DNA from: Corynebacterium kalinowskii
GTDB lineage: Bacteria > Actinomycetota > Actinomycetes > Mycobacteriales > Mycobacteriaceae
Direction of reading: 5' to 3'
Assembly (NCBI RefSeq): GCF_009734385.1
Contig: NZ_CP046452.1
Span: 2,108,001 to 2,172,000 of the forward strand
DNA: 64,000 nucleotides
A program made the position numbers and the translations under genes. This document shows, piece after piece, positions 50,335-62,615 of the stretch (positions within the stretch are counted from its first letter, which is position 1; each line of letters starts with the position of its first letter). Under the pieces are notes generated by a model, which was given only the letters and a program-made list of their open reading frames with translations, made no database searches and was not told where the DNA came from.

Positions 50335-51201
50335 CTAGCCCCGCCGAAGCACCTGCAACAGATATTCCCCGTACCCGGACGCTTTGAGTTCTTCGGCGCG
50401 CTGCGCGAGATCGTCGGCGCTGATGTACCCCATCCGCCAAGCGACTTCTTCCGGGGAACCGATCTTTAGACCCTGACGCTGCTCGATCGTGCGGACGTAG
50501 TCGCCGGCGGCCATGAGGGTGTCGATGGTACCGGTATCCAGCCACGCGGTTCCACGGGGCAGCACCTCTACCTGGAGTTTTCCGCGCTCTAGGTAGGCGT
50601 TGTTGATGTCCGTGATTTCAAGTTCGCCTCGTGCGCTGGGTTCTAGCCCACGTGCGATGGACACAACGTCATTGTCGTAGAAGTACAGGCCCGGAACTGC
50701 ATAGTTCGACTTCGGGTTGGCGGGTTTTTCTTCGAGGCCCGTGGCTTTGCCGTCGTCGTCGAAAGAGACGACACCGTACGCGGACGGCTCGGCCACCCAG
50801 TAGGCAAAGATGGCGCCACCGTCAATGTTTTCGAAGCGGCGTAGCTGCGTGCCCAAGCCTGGACCATAGAAGATGTTGTCACCGAGCACCAACGCCACTG
50901 AATCCTCCCCGATGTGCTCGGCGCCGAGAATGAACGCCTCTGCCAGGCCGCGCGGGGCGTCTTGGGTTTTGAAGGTGAGCGAGATTCCGAACTGGGAGCC
51001 GTCGCCAAGCAGTCGCTCAAACTGACCGCGATCCTCCGGGGTGGTGATGATGAGGATGTCGGTGATGCCCGCGAGCATGAGGGTGCTCAGCGGGTAGTAG
51101 ATCATCGGCTTGTCATAGACCGGAACCAGCTGCTTGGAGACGCCGAGGGTGATGGGGCGCAGGCGCGAACCCGTGCCACCTGCGAGGATGATGCCTTTCA
51201 C
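50335..51201 (-). CDS. rmlA: Glucose-1-phosphate thymidylyltransferase
   Basis: 288 residues. Nucleotidyltransferase signature [37 protein letters not shown] and [22 protein letters not shown]. First step of dTDP-L-rhamnose synthesis, used for the arabinogalactan linker. Overlaps rmlC by four bases (ATGA). Confidence 0.97.
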   Translation of the reverse strand: MKGIILAGGTGSRLRPITLGVSKQLVPVYDKPMIYYPLSTLMLAGITDILIITTPEDRGQFERLLGDGSQFGISLTFKTQDAPRGLAEAFILGAEHIGEDSVALVLGDNIFYGPGLGTQLRRFENIDGGAIFAYWVAEPSAYGVVSFDDDGKATGLEEKPANPKSNYAVPGLYFYDNDVVSIARGLEPSARGELEITDINNAYLERGKLQVEVLPRGTAWLDTGTIDTLMAAGDYVRTIEQRQGLKIGSPEEVAWRMGYISADDLAQRAEELKASGYGEYLLQVLRRG

Positions 51202-51785
51202 TCGGCCCAGCCTTCGCGCAGCATCTTCTCAAATCCGGCGCAGTCCTCGTAGAGGGGCAGCTGCACGTCGTCGATTTTCGGCGCTTCCTTGTCCTTTTCA
51301 GACAGGATGTAGTCGGCTTCCGGCCAGTCGATTCCTGCGCAGAACGGGTCAATGCCATGCTCAAGGGCTGGCTCATACTCTGAAGACACGAGGTAGGCGA
51401 CAGTGGAATCTTCCAGCGCCAGGAAGCCGTGCGCAACGCCGATCGGGAGGTACAGGCTCTTGCGATTCTCTTGGTTGAGTTCGACGGCAAACCACTTTCC
51501 GTAGGTAGGCGATCCCACGCGACAGTCGAACACGACATCCCAAATCGCACCCGACATGCAGGTGACAAACTTGGCCTGGCCCGGTGGCACATCGGCGAAA
51601 TGCAGTCCGCGCAGCACGCCCTTCTTGGAAAGAGACACGTTCGATTGTTGCAGGTCAAATGGGTAGCCGACCGCTTTTTCAAACTCGGTGGCCTTAAACC
51701 ACTCATTAAACGCGCCCCGGTTGTCGGGGATGATCTTCGGCTCGGCTAGGAAAACGCCTGCTACTTCATCGACGGGCTTCAGCAT
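51198..51785 (-). CDS. rmlC: dTDP-4-dehydrorhamnose 3,5-epimerase
   Basis: 195 residues from ATG 51785 ([19 protein letters not shown]); a TTG at 51818 is a less likely start. Cupin with [15 protein letters not shown] carrying the catalytic His and [15 protein letters not shown]. Here a stand-alone epimerase, whereas some corynebacteria fuse RmlC to RmlD; no rmlD is in the window. Confidence 0.93.
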   Translation of the reverse strand: MLKPVDEVAGVFLAEPKIIPDNRGAFNEWFKATEFEKAVGYPFDLQQSNVSLSKKGVLRGLHFADVPPGQAKFVTCMSGAIWDVVFDCRVGSPTYGKWFAVELNQENRKSLYLPIGVAHGFLALEDSTVAYLVSSEYEPALEHGIDPFCAGIDWPEADYILSEKDKEAPKIDDVQLPLYEDCAGFEKMLREGWAE

Positions 51786-51837
51786 GCCGTCCAGTCTAAT
51801 GGTGTTTGGGGTGAGCAACAGCTGACCGGTTCGAAAT

Positions 51838-51942
51838 CCAGCTACTTGGAACCAGCTATTCGGAGCTTCACTTGTGCTACATGGACCCTTATCGACCTAG
51901 TATCCGGTTTACTACTCCCAATAGCTGGATTTACATAGCTGG
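51838..51942. mobile_element. 105-bp MITE-like element, copy A
   Basis: Terminal inverted repeats of 23 bp (51838-51860 and 51920-51942) each hold two CCAGCTA-type units spaced 14 bp apart. Ends and part of the interior match copy B (62423-62527) in reverse orientation, and both copies are exactly 105 bp. AAT flanks both ends, a possible 3-bp target duplication. It lies between rmlB and rmlC. Confidence 0.75.
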
Positions 51943-51957
51943 AATCGCCTCCGGGCA

Positions 51958-53972
<2,015 letters not shown>

Positions 53973-54201
53973 GGCGCCTTCCTGGAGACGAAATCAAACT
54001 TTCGATGGATACGGATACCTTAGCGGGGCATGGCCTGGGGATTCAAGTTGGAATTCCACCCCTCTCTTCAAGGGCGAACAGTTCCGCATTTCTAAACCAT
54101 TTCCCGCACATGCTCAGGGTCAATGAGCGAAGCAGTAGAAAACATGCCACAATTGCCGAATAAATCCCTTTGCACTGAAAGACTAACCCCACGCAGCCAC
54201 A

Positions 54202-54570
54202 ATGCCAGTCAATAAAGATTCACATTGGTGGAAGATCCCACTACCAGAACTCGTCGTTCTCTTCGGCAGCTCCCTGATCGGGCTTTCACAACGGCCCGAC
54301 ATCAATTTCTGGGTCTTCTTCTTGATTCCTGCATCCGCTCTCGCGGTTTTGATCGCACCGATCTTGGCATGCGTTGGAGCCAAGAATTATGTCCCAAGCC
54401 TGTGCGCACTTGGTCTAGGAGCGATTTTTTCTCTGTCGGTCGTCTTGGCACCCAAAGGCGATCCAGATTTCGGAAAAGCAATCGGGATCATACTAGGTAT
54501 GGGTCTTTTGATTGCGGCCACTTCCGACATAGTTCGTCGGGGGCTATTCAATATGGCCAACAGAAACTGA
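54202..54570 (+). CDS. Orphan small membrane protein
   Basis: 122 residues with about four hydrophobic helices (ELVVLFGSSLIGLS; NFWVFFLIPASALAVLIAPILACVGA; LCALGLGAIFSLSVVLAP; AIGIILGMGLLIAATSDIV). No family recognised. Lies on the plus strand inside an otherwise minus-strand cytochrome c biogenesis operon, in a locally AT-richer stretch with no clear ribosome binding site. Could be a recent insertion. Confidence 0.5.
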   Translation: MPVNKDSHWWKIPLPELVVLFGSSLIGLSQRPDINFWVFFLIPASALAVLIAPILACVGAKNYVPSLCALGLGAIFSLSVVLAPKGDPDFGKAIGIILGMGLLIAATSDIVRRGLFNMANRN

Positions 54571-54576
54571 GGAGCC

Positions 54577-56142
54577 TTAATCCTCCTCCGGCTCCGGCAG
54601 CCCCAGCAGCGTGCGGTGGATCGCATCGTATTCCTCGCCCCAGCCGGCACGGTCGGTGCGGGCGAGGCCGGCGGTCTCAATCAAAGTGCCGCCTGGAACC
54701 TCAGACAGGCGCACCCACACGCGGCGACGCTTTACAAACAGCGAGCCCACCAAACCACCAAGTGAAATCAGGGTCGTCACCAGGACCCAGAACTGAGTCG
54801 GGTCGTGGGAAATCTGCAGGTTAGCGAATTCGTTAGCGCCATCGAAGGTCACGACTGTGCCGTCGTCAAGCGTGATCGACTCGCCCACCGTGAGGTTCAC
54901 GCGCTCCAGTTTTTGCAGGGCGCCTGTGTGCATCAGGGACGGGTCGAGCGAGAAGATCGACTGGCCGCGACCGGAGTCAAGGCCTGCGTCACCGCGGTAG
55001 ATGTCGATGGCGACTGCCGGATCCTTCATCGCCGGGTAGGCCGACTGCAACAGAGCACCAGTTTCACCGGTCCACTGTGCGGTCGGGGCAAACAGTCCCT
55101 GGATCGCCAGGCCCTTGGTGCGACGTTCTTGCAAATCCGGGTACATGCCAGCCGGCGGATCAAAACGCATCACGCCAGAAGAAAGAAAAAACGTCGGATC
55201 ATCGGGACGGAACTGCACCATCTGGGTGCGGGTCTCGCCGTTCGGCCACTTCACAGTGAACTTCGGCGCAAAGCCATGCCCCTGAAGGTAAATGCGGTCG
55301 CCCTCGATGCGCAGCGGATGATTGACCTTCAGTTGGTACTTATCCCACGCCTCATGAGGCAGGAACATCGTCTCGCCAGTGGCGTAGTCCACGTTCGAGG
55401 TGAACATCTTGGCCTGCCCGTTCGGAAGATATTCGGCGGAGAAGTCCTTGACGTTGACGCAGAAAGGCGTGAGTTTGGTGCCGTCGACAAGCGAGCCCGC
55501 GCGGAAGCTGTCGAAGTTGGCCACGGCCGTATTGCAGAACTCGGAGTTCTCCGCGCCCGCGACCACGATGACTTGGCCTTCGTAGTACACCATTTTTCCC
55601 GCACCAACGGTTGCCAAGATGCCGACAAGGCCGATGTGGAAGATCAAGTTGAACAGCTCGCGGGAGTAGCCGCGCTCTGCAGCGAAGGAACGCTTGCCGT
55701 CGCGGTCCTCCTCGGCTGTGTAAGAGGCAACGCGCCAACCCTTCAGGGCCTCCCGCACCTCCTCTTCTACCTGCTCAAGCGGCTTATCGACGCTCCCAGA
55801 ACCGTGATGTGGCAGGCGTTCCAAGTTCTTTGGTGCCTTCACCGGGTCGGCCTTCCACGCTTTGTAGTGCTCCCAGGAGCGCGGCAGAATACAGCCGATA
55901 AGGGAGACGAAAAGGAGAACGTAGATGGCGGTGAACCAGTGGGAGGAGAAGACGTCGAAAAGCTGGAGCTTGTCGTACCACTGCGCGAGTTCGCCATTGT
56001 TCTTGATGTACTCGTCCACTTTGGACTCGTTGAGCGAGCGCTGCGGCAGGAGCGCGCCCGGGATCGCACCCAAGGCGAGCAGGAAGAGCAGCATGAGGGC
56101 AGTGCGCATGCTGGTCAGCCAGCGCCAAGCAAGTTTCAACAT
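54577..56142 (-). CDS. resB: Cytochrome c biogenesis protein ResB
   Basis: 521 residues. Three N-terminal membrane helices (LAWRWLTSMRTALMLLFLLALGAIPGALLPQRSLNESKVDEYI start), a large extracytoplasmic domain and a C-terminal helix before a cytoplasmic tail, as in ResB/Ccs1. Ten bp from ccdA. Partners CcsB in attaching heme to apocytochrome c. Confidence 0.94.
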   Translation of the reverse strand: MLKLAWRWLTSMRTALMLLFLLALGAIPGALLPQRSLNESKVDEYIKNNGELAQWYDKLQLFDVFSSHWFTAIYVLLFVSLIGCILPRSWEHYKAWKADPVKAPKNLERLPHHGSGSVDKPLEQVEEEVREALKGWRVASYTAEEDRDGKRSFAAERGYSRELFNLIFHIGLVGILATVGAGKMVYYEGQVIVVAGAENSEFCNTAVANFDSFRAGSLVDGTKLTPFCVNVKDFSAEYLPNGQAKMFTSNVDYATGETMFLPHEAWDKYQLKVNHPLRIEGDRIYLQGHGFAPKFTVKWPNGETRTQMVQFRPDDPTFFLSSGVMRFDPPAGMYPDLQERRTKGLAIQGLFAPTAQWTGETGALLQSAYPAMKDPAVAIDIYRGDAGLDSGRGQSIFSLDPSLMHTGALQKLERVNLTVGESITLDDGTVVTFDGANEFANLQISHDPTQFWVLVTTLISLGGLVGSLFVKRRRVWVRLSEVPGGTLIETAGLARTDRAGWGEEYDAIHRTLLGLPEPEED

Positions 56143-56152
56143 GTCTCTTCTC

Positions 56153-56929
56153 CTAAATAAGGGTGGTTCCGTAGTTCACGGTCCATTGACGGACCACATT
56201 AATAAACAGGGCCCACTGTCCCGTCACCAGGGCTAGGCCCACGAGGATCAGGGCTACGCCACCGATGATCTGAATCGTGCGGGAGTGGCGACGTAGGAAA
56301 CCGACGCCGCGCATCGCCTTCGCAGACCCGAGGGCAACCACCAGGAACGGCAGCCCGAGGCCGATACAATACGCGACGATGAGGATGACACCACGCAGCG
56401 CCGTCATGCCCTCGGTGCCCGCAGACACGGAGATGATCGCGGCGAGGGTGGGGCCTAGACACGGGGTCCAGCCGAGGGCGAACACGCCGCCGAGCAGTGG
56501 CGCGCCGATCCAGGTGCTGAGCCGACGAGGCTGCAGGCGGGTGTCCCGATCAAGCGCCGGAACCAATCCCATGAAAACCAGCCCCATGATGATCGTGACC
56601 ACGCCACCGATTTTCTGTAGCAGCTCTTGGTTGAGCGTGAGAGTAGAGATCGCGCCGAATACCGTAGCGGTGGCCAACATGAAGATCACCGTGAAGCCTG
56701 CGATGAAAAGCAACGCGGCACCGGCGACCCGCCAGCGTTTGGTGGCAACGACCTCGCCGTTCTTCATCTCCACCTCAGAGCCCACCACACCTGCGAGATA
56801 GGACATATAGCCAGGCACGAGCGGGACGACGCACGGGCTAGCAAAGCTCACCAGTCCCGCGAGCGCAGCCGCGAGCATGCCTAGTAGAAGAGGGCCACTA
56901 GCGGCCATCTCGGCGATCTGATGCCCCAT
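56153..56929 (-). CDS. ccdA: Thiol:disulfide transmembrane reductase CcdA
   Basis: 258 residues with six membrane helices. Redox cysteines lie in [19 protein letters not shown] and in [16 protein letters not shown]. Passes electrons from cytosolic thioredoxin to the extracytoplasmic TlpA/ResA-like protein encoded directly upstream; the two genes abut (56929/56930). Confidence 0.95.
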   Translation of the reverse strand: MGHQIAEMAASGPLLLGMLAAALAGLVSFASPCVVPLVPGYMSYLAGVVGSEVEMKNGEVVATKRWRVAGAALLFIAGFTVIFMLATATVFGAISTLTLNQELLQKIGGVVTIIMGLVFMGLVPALDRDTRLQPRRLSTWIGAPLLGGVFALGWTPCLGPTLAAIISVSAGTEGMTALRGVILIVAYCIGLGLPFLVVALGSAKAMRGVGFLRRHSRTIQIIGGVALILVGLALVTGQWALFINVVRQWTVNYGTTLI

Positions 56930-57514
56930 TTACGCCTCGTTGGTCAGTGGCATGGCCACCTCAAGGATGTCCTTGGCAGTCACTTCTCGCAGGAAAACCG
57001 CTGCTGGGCGATGCTGACGATCGAGGACAATGGTGGTCGGAATGACGGAGGCTGGGAGGCCGCCCATCGCCGCGGCCGTCTTGAATGGTGGATCGTAGAG
57101 CGACGGGTAGGTCAGGCCGTTGTCTTTCACGAAGTCGCGAGCAATCTCCGCTTGGTAGTCCTTCACGTTGACGCCCAAAACTGTGCCGTGGCCGGTTTCT
57201 TGGAGCTTTTCGTGGACTTCCTGCATGTCGTCCGACTCGGATCGACACGGACCACACCACTGACCCCAAGCGTTGATCACCACGACCTGGTCTTTGTAGT
57301 CCGACAAGTTGATGGTGCCGCCTTGGAGCGATTCGCCGGAAAACTCCCGGATTGGCTTTCGCTCCGAGGCCGGGTAAGTGATGTCCGTTTGTCCACCAGG
57401 TGCCACGAAGGTCCAGGTACCGCCAGTTGCGACGGCGTCCTGGCCTGCGGTGTCTTCAGCAGAGCAGGCAGCCAGGGTGAGGGCTGCGCAGGCAGCGATA
57501 ATGGCTCGACGCAT
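56930..57514 (-). CDS. TlpA/ResA-like thiol-disulfide lipoprotein
   Basis: 194 residues. Lipoprotein signal with LTLAAC at about Cys17, then a thioredoxin fold: YKDQVVVINAWGQWCGPCRSESDDMQEVHEKL with the WCGPC active site, and GGLPASVIPTTIVLD with the cis-Pro loop. Likely reduces apocytochrome c cysteines. Overlaps the phosphatase gene stop by one base. Confidence 0.92.
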   Translation of the reverse strand: MRRAIIAACAALTLAACSAEDTAGQDAVATGGTWTFVAPGGQTDITYPASERKPIREFSGESLQGGTINLSDYKDQVVVINAWGQWCGPCRSESDDMQEVHEKLQETGHGTVLGVNVKDYQAEIARDFVKDNGLTYPSLYDPPFKTAAAMGGLPASVIPTTIVLDRQHRPAAVFLREVTAKDILEVAMPLTNEA

Positions 57515-58122
57515 TAGATTCCTTGGGCCGGCTCGGAGTAGTACATGTCAGTGATCTGATCGTCCTGGAACACCAGAGAGGTCAGGGAGGCAAGCTCGCA
57601 CTGGCGCATCGAAGGGTTGTGCGCCAGCGGCTTGCCTTGAACGGTGCGCTGCACCATAACAATCGGCAACTGGTGCGTGACCAGGACGGCTTCGTGGCCC
57701 TCTGCCGCCACACGACCGCGTTCGACAGCGTCCATCATGCGGGCAGCGATGACATCGTAGTGCTCGCCCCAGCTCGGCAAGGACGGGTTCGACATCAGCG
57801 GCCAGCGGACTGGGTTCCACAACTGCGAGTTCCAGGACTTAACTCGCAAGCCTTCGTAGCGGTTTCCGGCTTCGAGCAGACCTTGATCGATGTCCACATC
57901 CAGGCCGAGTTCCTTCGCCAGTGGCAGCGCGGTTTCCTGGGCACGCTGCAGCGGGGAGGCCGCCAGATAAGTAATGTCGTGGTCCTTCAGAACCTCTGCG
58001 ACCTTATCCGCCATGGCGTAGCCGCGGTTGCTCAGGTGATAGCCCGGCAGGCGACCGTACAGGATCTTGTCCGGGTTGTGAACTTCGCCGTGGCGCAGCA
58101 AGTGCACGATAGTGGTGCTCAT
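57514..58122 (-). CDS. Histidine phosphatase family protein
   Basis: 202 residues, phosphoglycerate-mutase-like fold. RHG motif in VHLLRHGEVHNPDKILYGRLPGYHLS, AASPLQRAQETALPLA, and the second catalytic His in AVLVTHQLPIVM. Substrate unknown; conserved next to hemL in corynebacteria. Three bp after hemL. Confidence 0.9.
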   Translation of the reverse strand: MSTTIVHLLRHGEVHNPDKILYGRLPGYHLSNRGYAMADKVAEVLKDHDITYLAASPLQRAQETALPLAKELGLDVDIDQGLLEAGNRYEGLRVKSWNSQLWNPVRWPLMSNPSLPSWGEHYDVIAARMMDAVERGRVAAEGHEAVLVTHQLPIVMVQRTVQGKPLAHNPSMRQCELASLTSLVFQDDQITDMYYSEPAQGI

Positions 58123-58125
58123 ATA

Positions 58126-59442
58126 CTAAGCTTCTTTCTTTGCTGCGGCAGCGGCCTGAGCTGCTGGAATAAGGGCGGCTTCAATCTTTTCAAAGTCATT
58201 TGCCGTCAGCGCGGAGGAGACAAACCACGTCTCGAAAGCACTTGGAGAACCAAACACGCCGTTGTCCAGCAGGGCGTGGAAGAAGCCTGGGAATCGGAAA
58301 GTGTCCGCAGCCTTCATGTCGGCGAAGTTGTGCCCTTCCCCTTCTGCGAAGCGGATGGACAGCATGTTGGAGGCGCGCTGGATGTGGTGCGCCACGCCTT
58401 CCTTGGTGAGAGCCTCGGTGAACAGGCGCGCCAAAAGGTCGGCGTTCTTGTTCACAGTGTCGTAGACCTCAGGGGTCGCCAGCTCCAGGGACTTCATGCC
58501 AGAAGCCATCGCCACCGGGTTTCCGGAGAGTGTGCCTGCCTGGTAGACCGGTCCATTCGGTGCGAGGTATTCCATGATGTCCTTGCGGCCACCGAAAGCA
58601 GCGGCTGGCAGACCACCGGAGATGACCTTGCCGAAGGTGGTGAGGTCGCCCGCCACACCCTCGACGCCATACCAACCGGAGTAAGAGGTGCGGAAACCGG
58701 TCATAACCTCATCCATGATGAGCAGTGCGCCGTTTTCGTGCGCAATGTCCTTCAGACCCTGGTTGAAGCCAGGAAGCGGCGCGACGGTACCCATGTTGCC
58801 CGCGGCGGCCTCGGTGATTACGGCAGCGATTTCGCCCGGGTGCTGCGCGAAAGCTTCGCGGACGGCGTCCAGGTTGTTGTACTCCACCACGATGGTGTCG
58901 CCAGCGGCAGCGCCGGTGACACCTGGGGAATCCGGCAGGCCGAAGGTGGCGACGCCGGAGCCAGCGGAAGCGAGCAGCGCGTCGACGTGTCCGTGGTAGC
59001 AGCCATCGAACTTGATGATCTTCGGGCGACCCGTAAAACCGCGGGCCAGGCGTACCGCGGACATCGTGGCCTCGGTACCGGAGTTGACGAAACGCACTGC
59101 CTCCACGCTGGTGCGCTCAACGACCATGTCCGCAAGTTCGACTTCTGCGGTAGTCGGGGCGCCATAAGACAAGCCGCGCGTAGCGGCATCTTGCACGGCC
59201 TTCACGATCTCAGGGTGCGCGTTGCCCATGAGCATCGGGCCCCAAGAACAGAAGAGGTCCACGTATTCGTTGCCATCGACGTCGATAAGCGTGCTGCCCT
59301 TTGCTTCCTTGATGAAGCGGGCCTGGCCCCCCACTGAGCCGAACGCACGCACCGGCGAGTTCACGCCACCCGGGGTGAGCAGGCGCGCGCGGTCAAACCA
59401 CGCGGCCGATTGGGCGGTATTTGCAGAGGTAGGCACAGACAT
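58126..59442 (-). CDS. hemL: Glutamate-1-semialdehyde 2,1-aminomutase
   Basis: 438 residues, PLP fold type [63 protein letters not shown] and the PLP lysine in [18 protein letters not shown] are all present. Makes 5-aminolevulinate for heme. Confidence 0.98.
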   Translation of the reverse strand: MSVPTSANTAQSAAWFDRARLLTPGGVNSPVRAFGSVGGQARFIKEAKGSTLIDVDGNEYVDLFCSWGPMLMGNAHPEIVKAVQDAATRGLSYGAPTTAEVELADMVVERTSVEAVRFVNSGTEATMSAVRLARGFTGRPKIIKFDGCYHGHVDALLASAGSGVATFGLPDSPGVTGAAAGDTIVVEYNNLDAVREAFAQHPGEIAAVITEAAAGNMGTVAPLPGFNQGLKDIAHENGALLIMDEVMTGFRTSYSGWYGVEGVAGDLTTFGKVISGGLPAAAFGGRKDIMEYLAPNGPVYQAGTLSGNPVAMASGMKSLELATPEVYDTVNKNADLLARLFTEALTKEGVAHHIQRASNMLSIRFAEGEGHNFADMKAADTFRFPGFFHALLDNGVFGSPSAFETWFVSSALTANDFEKIEAALIPAAQAAAAAKKEA

Positions 59443-59451
59443 ATCTATTCC

Positions 59452-59778
59452 TTAATGTGAAAATTTCAGCCCGATGACGCCACCGAGAATCATTGCAATA
59501 AACAATACCTTGAGCGCGGACACCGTCTCCTCGCCGGTAACGAAGGCGTAGACGACGGTGAGCGTGGCACCCATTCCGACCCACACCGCATAAGAAGTGC
59601 CGACCGGAAGATACTTCATCGACCATGCCAACCCACCCATCGAAATGGTGCAGGCCAGCACAAACACGATGCTCGGAAGCAACCGCGTAAACCCCTCGGA
59701 ACGCGACAACGCCACAGCCCACACTGCCTCGAAGCAGCCGGAGAGAATCAGAATGAGCCAGGGCATGACGTCCTTCAA
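59452..59778 (-). CDS. SMR-family guanidinium exporter (Gdx/SugE-like)
   Basis: 108 residues, four membrane helices. The key Glu lies in LSGCFEAVWAVALSRSEGF, and YLPVGTSYAVWVGMGATLTVVYAFVTGEE follows the Gdx/SugE rather than the EmrE pattern. No guanidine riboswitch is evident nearby; its location in the heme operon is probably incidental. Confidence 0.85.
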   Translation of the reverse strand: MKDVMPWLILILSGCFEAVWAVALSRSEGFTRLLPSIVFVLACTISMGGLAWSMKYLPVGTSYAVWVGMGATLTVVYAFVTGEETVSALKVLFIAMILGGVIGLKFSH

Positions 59779-59911
59779 AGTTCGCGCAGCGTAACGAGCC
59801 CTACCCTATCCAAAAGTTGTAGACGCGGGCAAACGCGCGGGGGCTTGTCGACGGCCGAGCATCATGCGTACTTCCTCGGTTCGAGAATTCGGACTCGAAT
59901 ACGAGTCCGGC

Positions 59912-61309
59912 CTACTTAACCAACCGCGCCGCCGCTGCCCGGGCCCCAGCGATCACATTCGGAATGCCAACACCATCGGCCCAGGCGCCGGCGACGTCAA
60001 TGCCTGGGACTGACTCAAGTGCAGCTCGTACCGCGGCCACGGTTTCCAGGTGAGTGTCGTTGTAGCACGGCAGACCACCGAACCAGCGCTGCACGAAGAT
60101 CTCGGAAAGTCCCGCAGCGCGACCGTCGAAACCGGTGATCTTCTGCAAGTCATCCAAAGCGTAGTCCACCAGGTCGTCCTCGTTGGCGCGCACGAGGGAA
60201 TCGTCGCCGAAGCGCCCGAAGGAGGCACGCACCAACGCGCCGCCTCGTTCAGCCAGGTGCGGCCACTTCTTGGAGGCCAGGGTGAAGGCCTTGGCACGCA
60301 CGCCTGGTTCGTCCGCTGCGACCAGGATTCCGGAGTTGTCCGGCAGCCCCTCCGCGGAATCGAATTTCAGACCCACGACCACGGAGGACGCGAGCTTCAC
60401 GTTCTTCAGCGCAGCGGATGCCTCTGGCGAAACAGTGCGCAACTGAGCAGCCGCGGTCGGCGCTGGGGTAGTCACCAGAACGCGATCAAACACGCCCTCG
60501 GCCTTCTCCAAGCGGAAACCGCCCGGACCGCGCTTGATGCCAGAAATGAAGCTGTCCAGGTGAATCTGCGCGCCGGACTGCTCAGCGAGCTCCTCGTACA
60601 GCTGCGCGTAGCCATCCTTGAACGCCCCGAACACCGGCTTCGGCTTCGCGTCCCCCGCAGCCTCACGCATCTTCGCCCGCGCCGCGTCAAGCTTTTCGAC
60701 GGCCCCAGCCAGCGTCACCTTCTCCCCTTCCGCCACCATCTTGTCGAACACGGCAGCAAGCTGCGGAATGGTCGCCCGAATACCAAGGTCATCCGCAGAA
60801 GAGGAGTACACGCCACCCAGCAACGAAGACACGACGTGATCGACCACATCGTCGCCGTAGCGCTCGCGCACGAGCTTACCCACCGACATGTCCTTGCCTG
60901 GCTGCCAATCGATGCCCGGCTGGTCTTTTTCCGCCTCAATTCGCGACGCAGTCTCTTCCGAGATGAGACCTTCCAACCCCTTAGATGATGCTGGAATTCC
61001 CATCGCCCCGCCCATCGGAATGGCGTGCAGGTTACCGCCGCAATAGAAGAGGGATTTCAGGCCGGAGGGTGCGACGATGGTGTCTTTGAGTCCAAGGGTC
61101 TCGAAGAAATCGGTCGCATCCTTGCGAAAGGCGAGGAAGCCCTCGGCACCCATGTCGGTACGGCCCGACTCGAATGGCACGGTGTAGAGCTTGCCACCGA
61201 TGCGCTCGTCGGCTTCGAATACATCAATCTCGGCGTCCGGCTGCAGCTGGCGCAGCTCGTAGGCCGCGGTGAGGCCGGCCAGACCGGCGCCGATGATTGC
61301 GTACTTCAT
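59912..61309 (-). CDS. hemY: Coproporphyrinogen III / protoporphyrinogen oxidase
   Basis: 465 residues, FAD protein. N-terminal MKYAIIGAGLAGLTAAYELRQLQPDAEIDVFEADERIGGKL and C-terminal VAGAWADGVGIPNVIAGARAAAARLV. In actinobacteria this enzyme (also called CgoX) usually acts in the coproporphyrin-dependent heme route. Eleven bp downstream of hemE. Confidence 0.95.
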   Translation of the reverse strand: MKYAIIGAGLAGLTAAYELRQLQPDAEIDVFEADERIGGKLYTVPFESGRTDMGAEGFLAFRKDATDFFETLGLKDTIVAPSGLKSLFYCGGNLHAIPMGGAMGIPASSKGLEGLISEETASRIEAEKDQPGIDWQPGKDMSVGKLVRERYGDDVVDHVVSSLLGGVYSSSADDLGIRATIPQLAAVFDKMVAEGEKVTLAGAVEKLDAARAKMREAAGDAKPKPVFGAFKDGYAQLYEELAEQSGAQIHLDSFISGIKRGPGGFRLEKAEGVFDRVLVTTPAPTAAAQLRTVSPEASAALKNVKLASSVVVGLKFDSAEGLPDNSGILVAADEPGVRAKAFTLASKKWPHLAERGGALVRASFGRFGDDSLVRANEDDLVDYALDDLQKITGFDGRAAGLSEIFVQRWFGGLPCYNDTHLETVAAVRAALESVPGIDVAGAWADGVGIPNVIAGARAAAARLVK

Positions 61310-61320
61310 GGGGAATTCTC

Positions 61321-62370
61321 CTAAGAGTGAATGATGGATACTGCTTCAGTGATAGCGTCCGGGGCGGTGTTCGGCATGACGCCGTGGCCCAGATTGAAGA
61401 TGTGGCCGGTCGCGTCGCCGACCGCAATCGCGCGGTTAGCTTCGTCCTTGATACGCTGAATTTCCTTCGTCAGCGCCTTAGTCCCAGCGAAAAGGATCGC
61501 GGGATCGAGGTTGCCCTGCAGCACCTTCGCGCCGTTTTCGCGGCGGATACGCTCAGCAGCAACGTCGAGAGGCACGCGCCAATCGACGCCCATAACCTCA
61601 GAGCCAGCAGATCCCATTGCGGCCAGAATCTCGCCCGTACCCACGCCGAAGTGGATGCGAGGGATGTCCTTCACGGACTCGAGGATCTCCGTGGAGTACG
61701 GCAGCACGAACTCGCGGTAATCCTTCTCAGTAAGGTAGCCAGCCCAAGAATCGAACAGCTGCATCGCCTCGATACCAGCATTGATCTGGCCGCGGAGCCA
61801 GTGGATGATCGTCGGGGTCAGACGCTGCATCAAAGCGTGCCAGAGCTCTGGCTCGCCGTGCATCATGGCTTTGGTCTTCTCGTGGTTCTTGGAGGGGCCG
61901 CCCTCAATCAAGTAGCTGGCCAGGGTAAACGGCGCGCCCGCAAAACCAATCAGCGTCTGCTGGTCGGTCAGCTCTTCATTGATGATCTTGATGCCCTCTT
62001 GGACCTCTGTGACCTCGTGATCCAGGATTGGCAAGTTTGCCACGTCGGCAGCCGTGCGGATCGGATCAGCCAGAACTGGCCCCTTGCCTGGGACGATGTC
62101 AATATCCAGGCCCGCTGCTTTCAGCGGAACCACGATGTCAGAGAACAAAATGGCAGCGTCTACGTCATGGCGACGAACCGGCTGCAGCGTGATCTCTGCA
62201 AGCAGCTCAGGCATGAAGCAGGAATCCAGCATCGGGATCCCCTCGCGAACCTGGCGATACTCCGGCAAAGATCGTCCTGCTTGGCGCATGAACCAGACAG
62301 GGGTACGGGAAGGGGTCTTGCCGGCAATGGCGTCGAGAAGCGGGGCGTTCTTGGCAGTCATGATCTCCAT
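61321..62370 (-). CDS. hemE: Uroporphyrinogen decarboxylase
   Basis: 349 residues. Signature PVWFMRQAGRSLPEYRQVR, ILFSDIVVPLKAAGLDIDIVPGKGP, GFAGAPFTLASYLIEGG and the C-terminal HIFNLGHGVMPNT. ATG 62370 with AGGG upstream, or ATG 62361 three codons later. Produces coproporphyrinogen III. Confidence 0.97.
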   Translation of the reverse strand: MEIMTAKNAPLLDAIAGKTPSRTPVWFMRQAGRSLPEYRQVREGIPMLDSCFMPELLAEITLQPVRRHDVDAAILFSDIVVPLKAAGLDIDIVPGKGPVLADPIRTAADVANLPILDHEVTEVQEGIKIINEELTDQQTLIGFAGAPFTLASYLIEGGPSKNHEKTKAMMHGEPELWHALMQRLTPTIIHWLRGQINAGIEAMQLFDSWAGYLTEKDYREFVLPYSTEILESVKDIPRIHFGVGTGEILAAMGSAGSEVMGVDWRVPLDVAAERIRRENGAKVLQGNLDPAILFAGTKALTKEIQRIKDEANRAIAVGDATGHIFNLGHGVMPNTAPDAITEAVSIIHS

Positions 62371-62422
62371 TGTGCCCTACCTGGACAGGAAACCTGGAAC
62401 CCGGTGGGGTGCCTTTCGGAAA

Positions 62423-62527
62423 TCAGCTATGTGAAACCAGCTATTGGGGGTAGAGGTTCTGCTACTTTGGGCACCGAGACGGAAATAGCATAAGTGAAGC
62501 GCCGAATAGCTGGTTCCACATAGCTGG
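62423..62527. mobile_element. 105-bp MITE-like element, copy B
   Basis: Left end 62423-62445 and right end 62505-62527 are inverted repeats matching at 21 of 23 positions, each with two CAGCTAT units 14 bp apart. Same length as copy A and inverted relative to it. AAA lies on both flanks, a possible 3-bp target duplication. No reading frame inside. Confidence 0.78.
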
Positions 62528-62615
62528 AAATCCCGGTGCAAATAGCGAAACCCTCGCCGCTCGACAATGCCTCAATAACAAGAGGCAACAATAGAGCTAG
62601 ACCAGCCACAATTCC

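Noticed and set aside
57523..59337. Open frame of 604 codons on the plus strand across the phosphatase and hemL
   Set aside because: Antisense to two well-supported genes; shadow of high-GC third positions.
59452..59911. Guanidine riboswitch for the Gdx/SugE-like gene
   Set aside because: No guanidine-riboswitch-like motif (such as paired ACGR loops) was seen upstream of its start at 59778.
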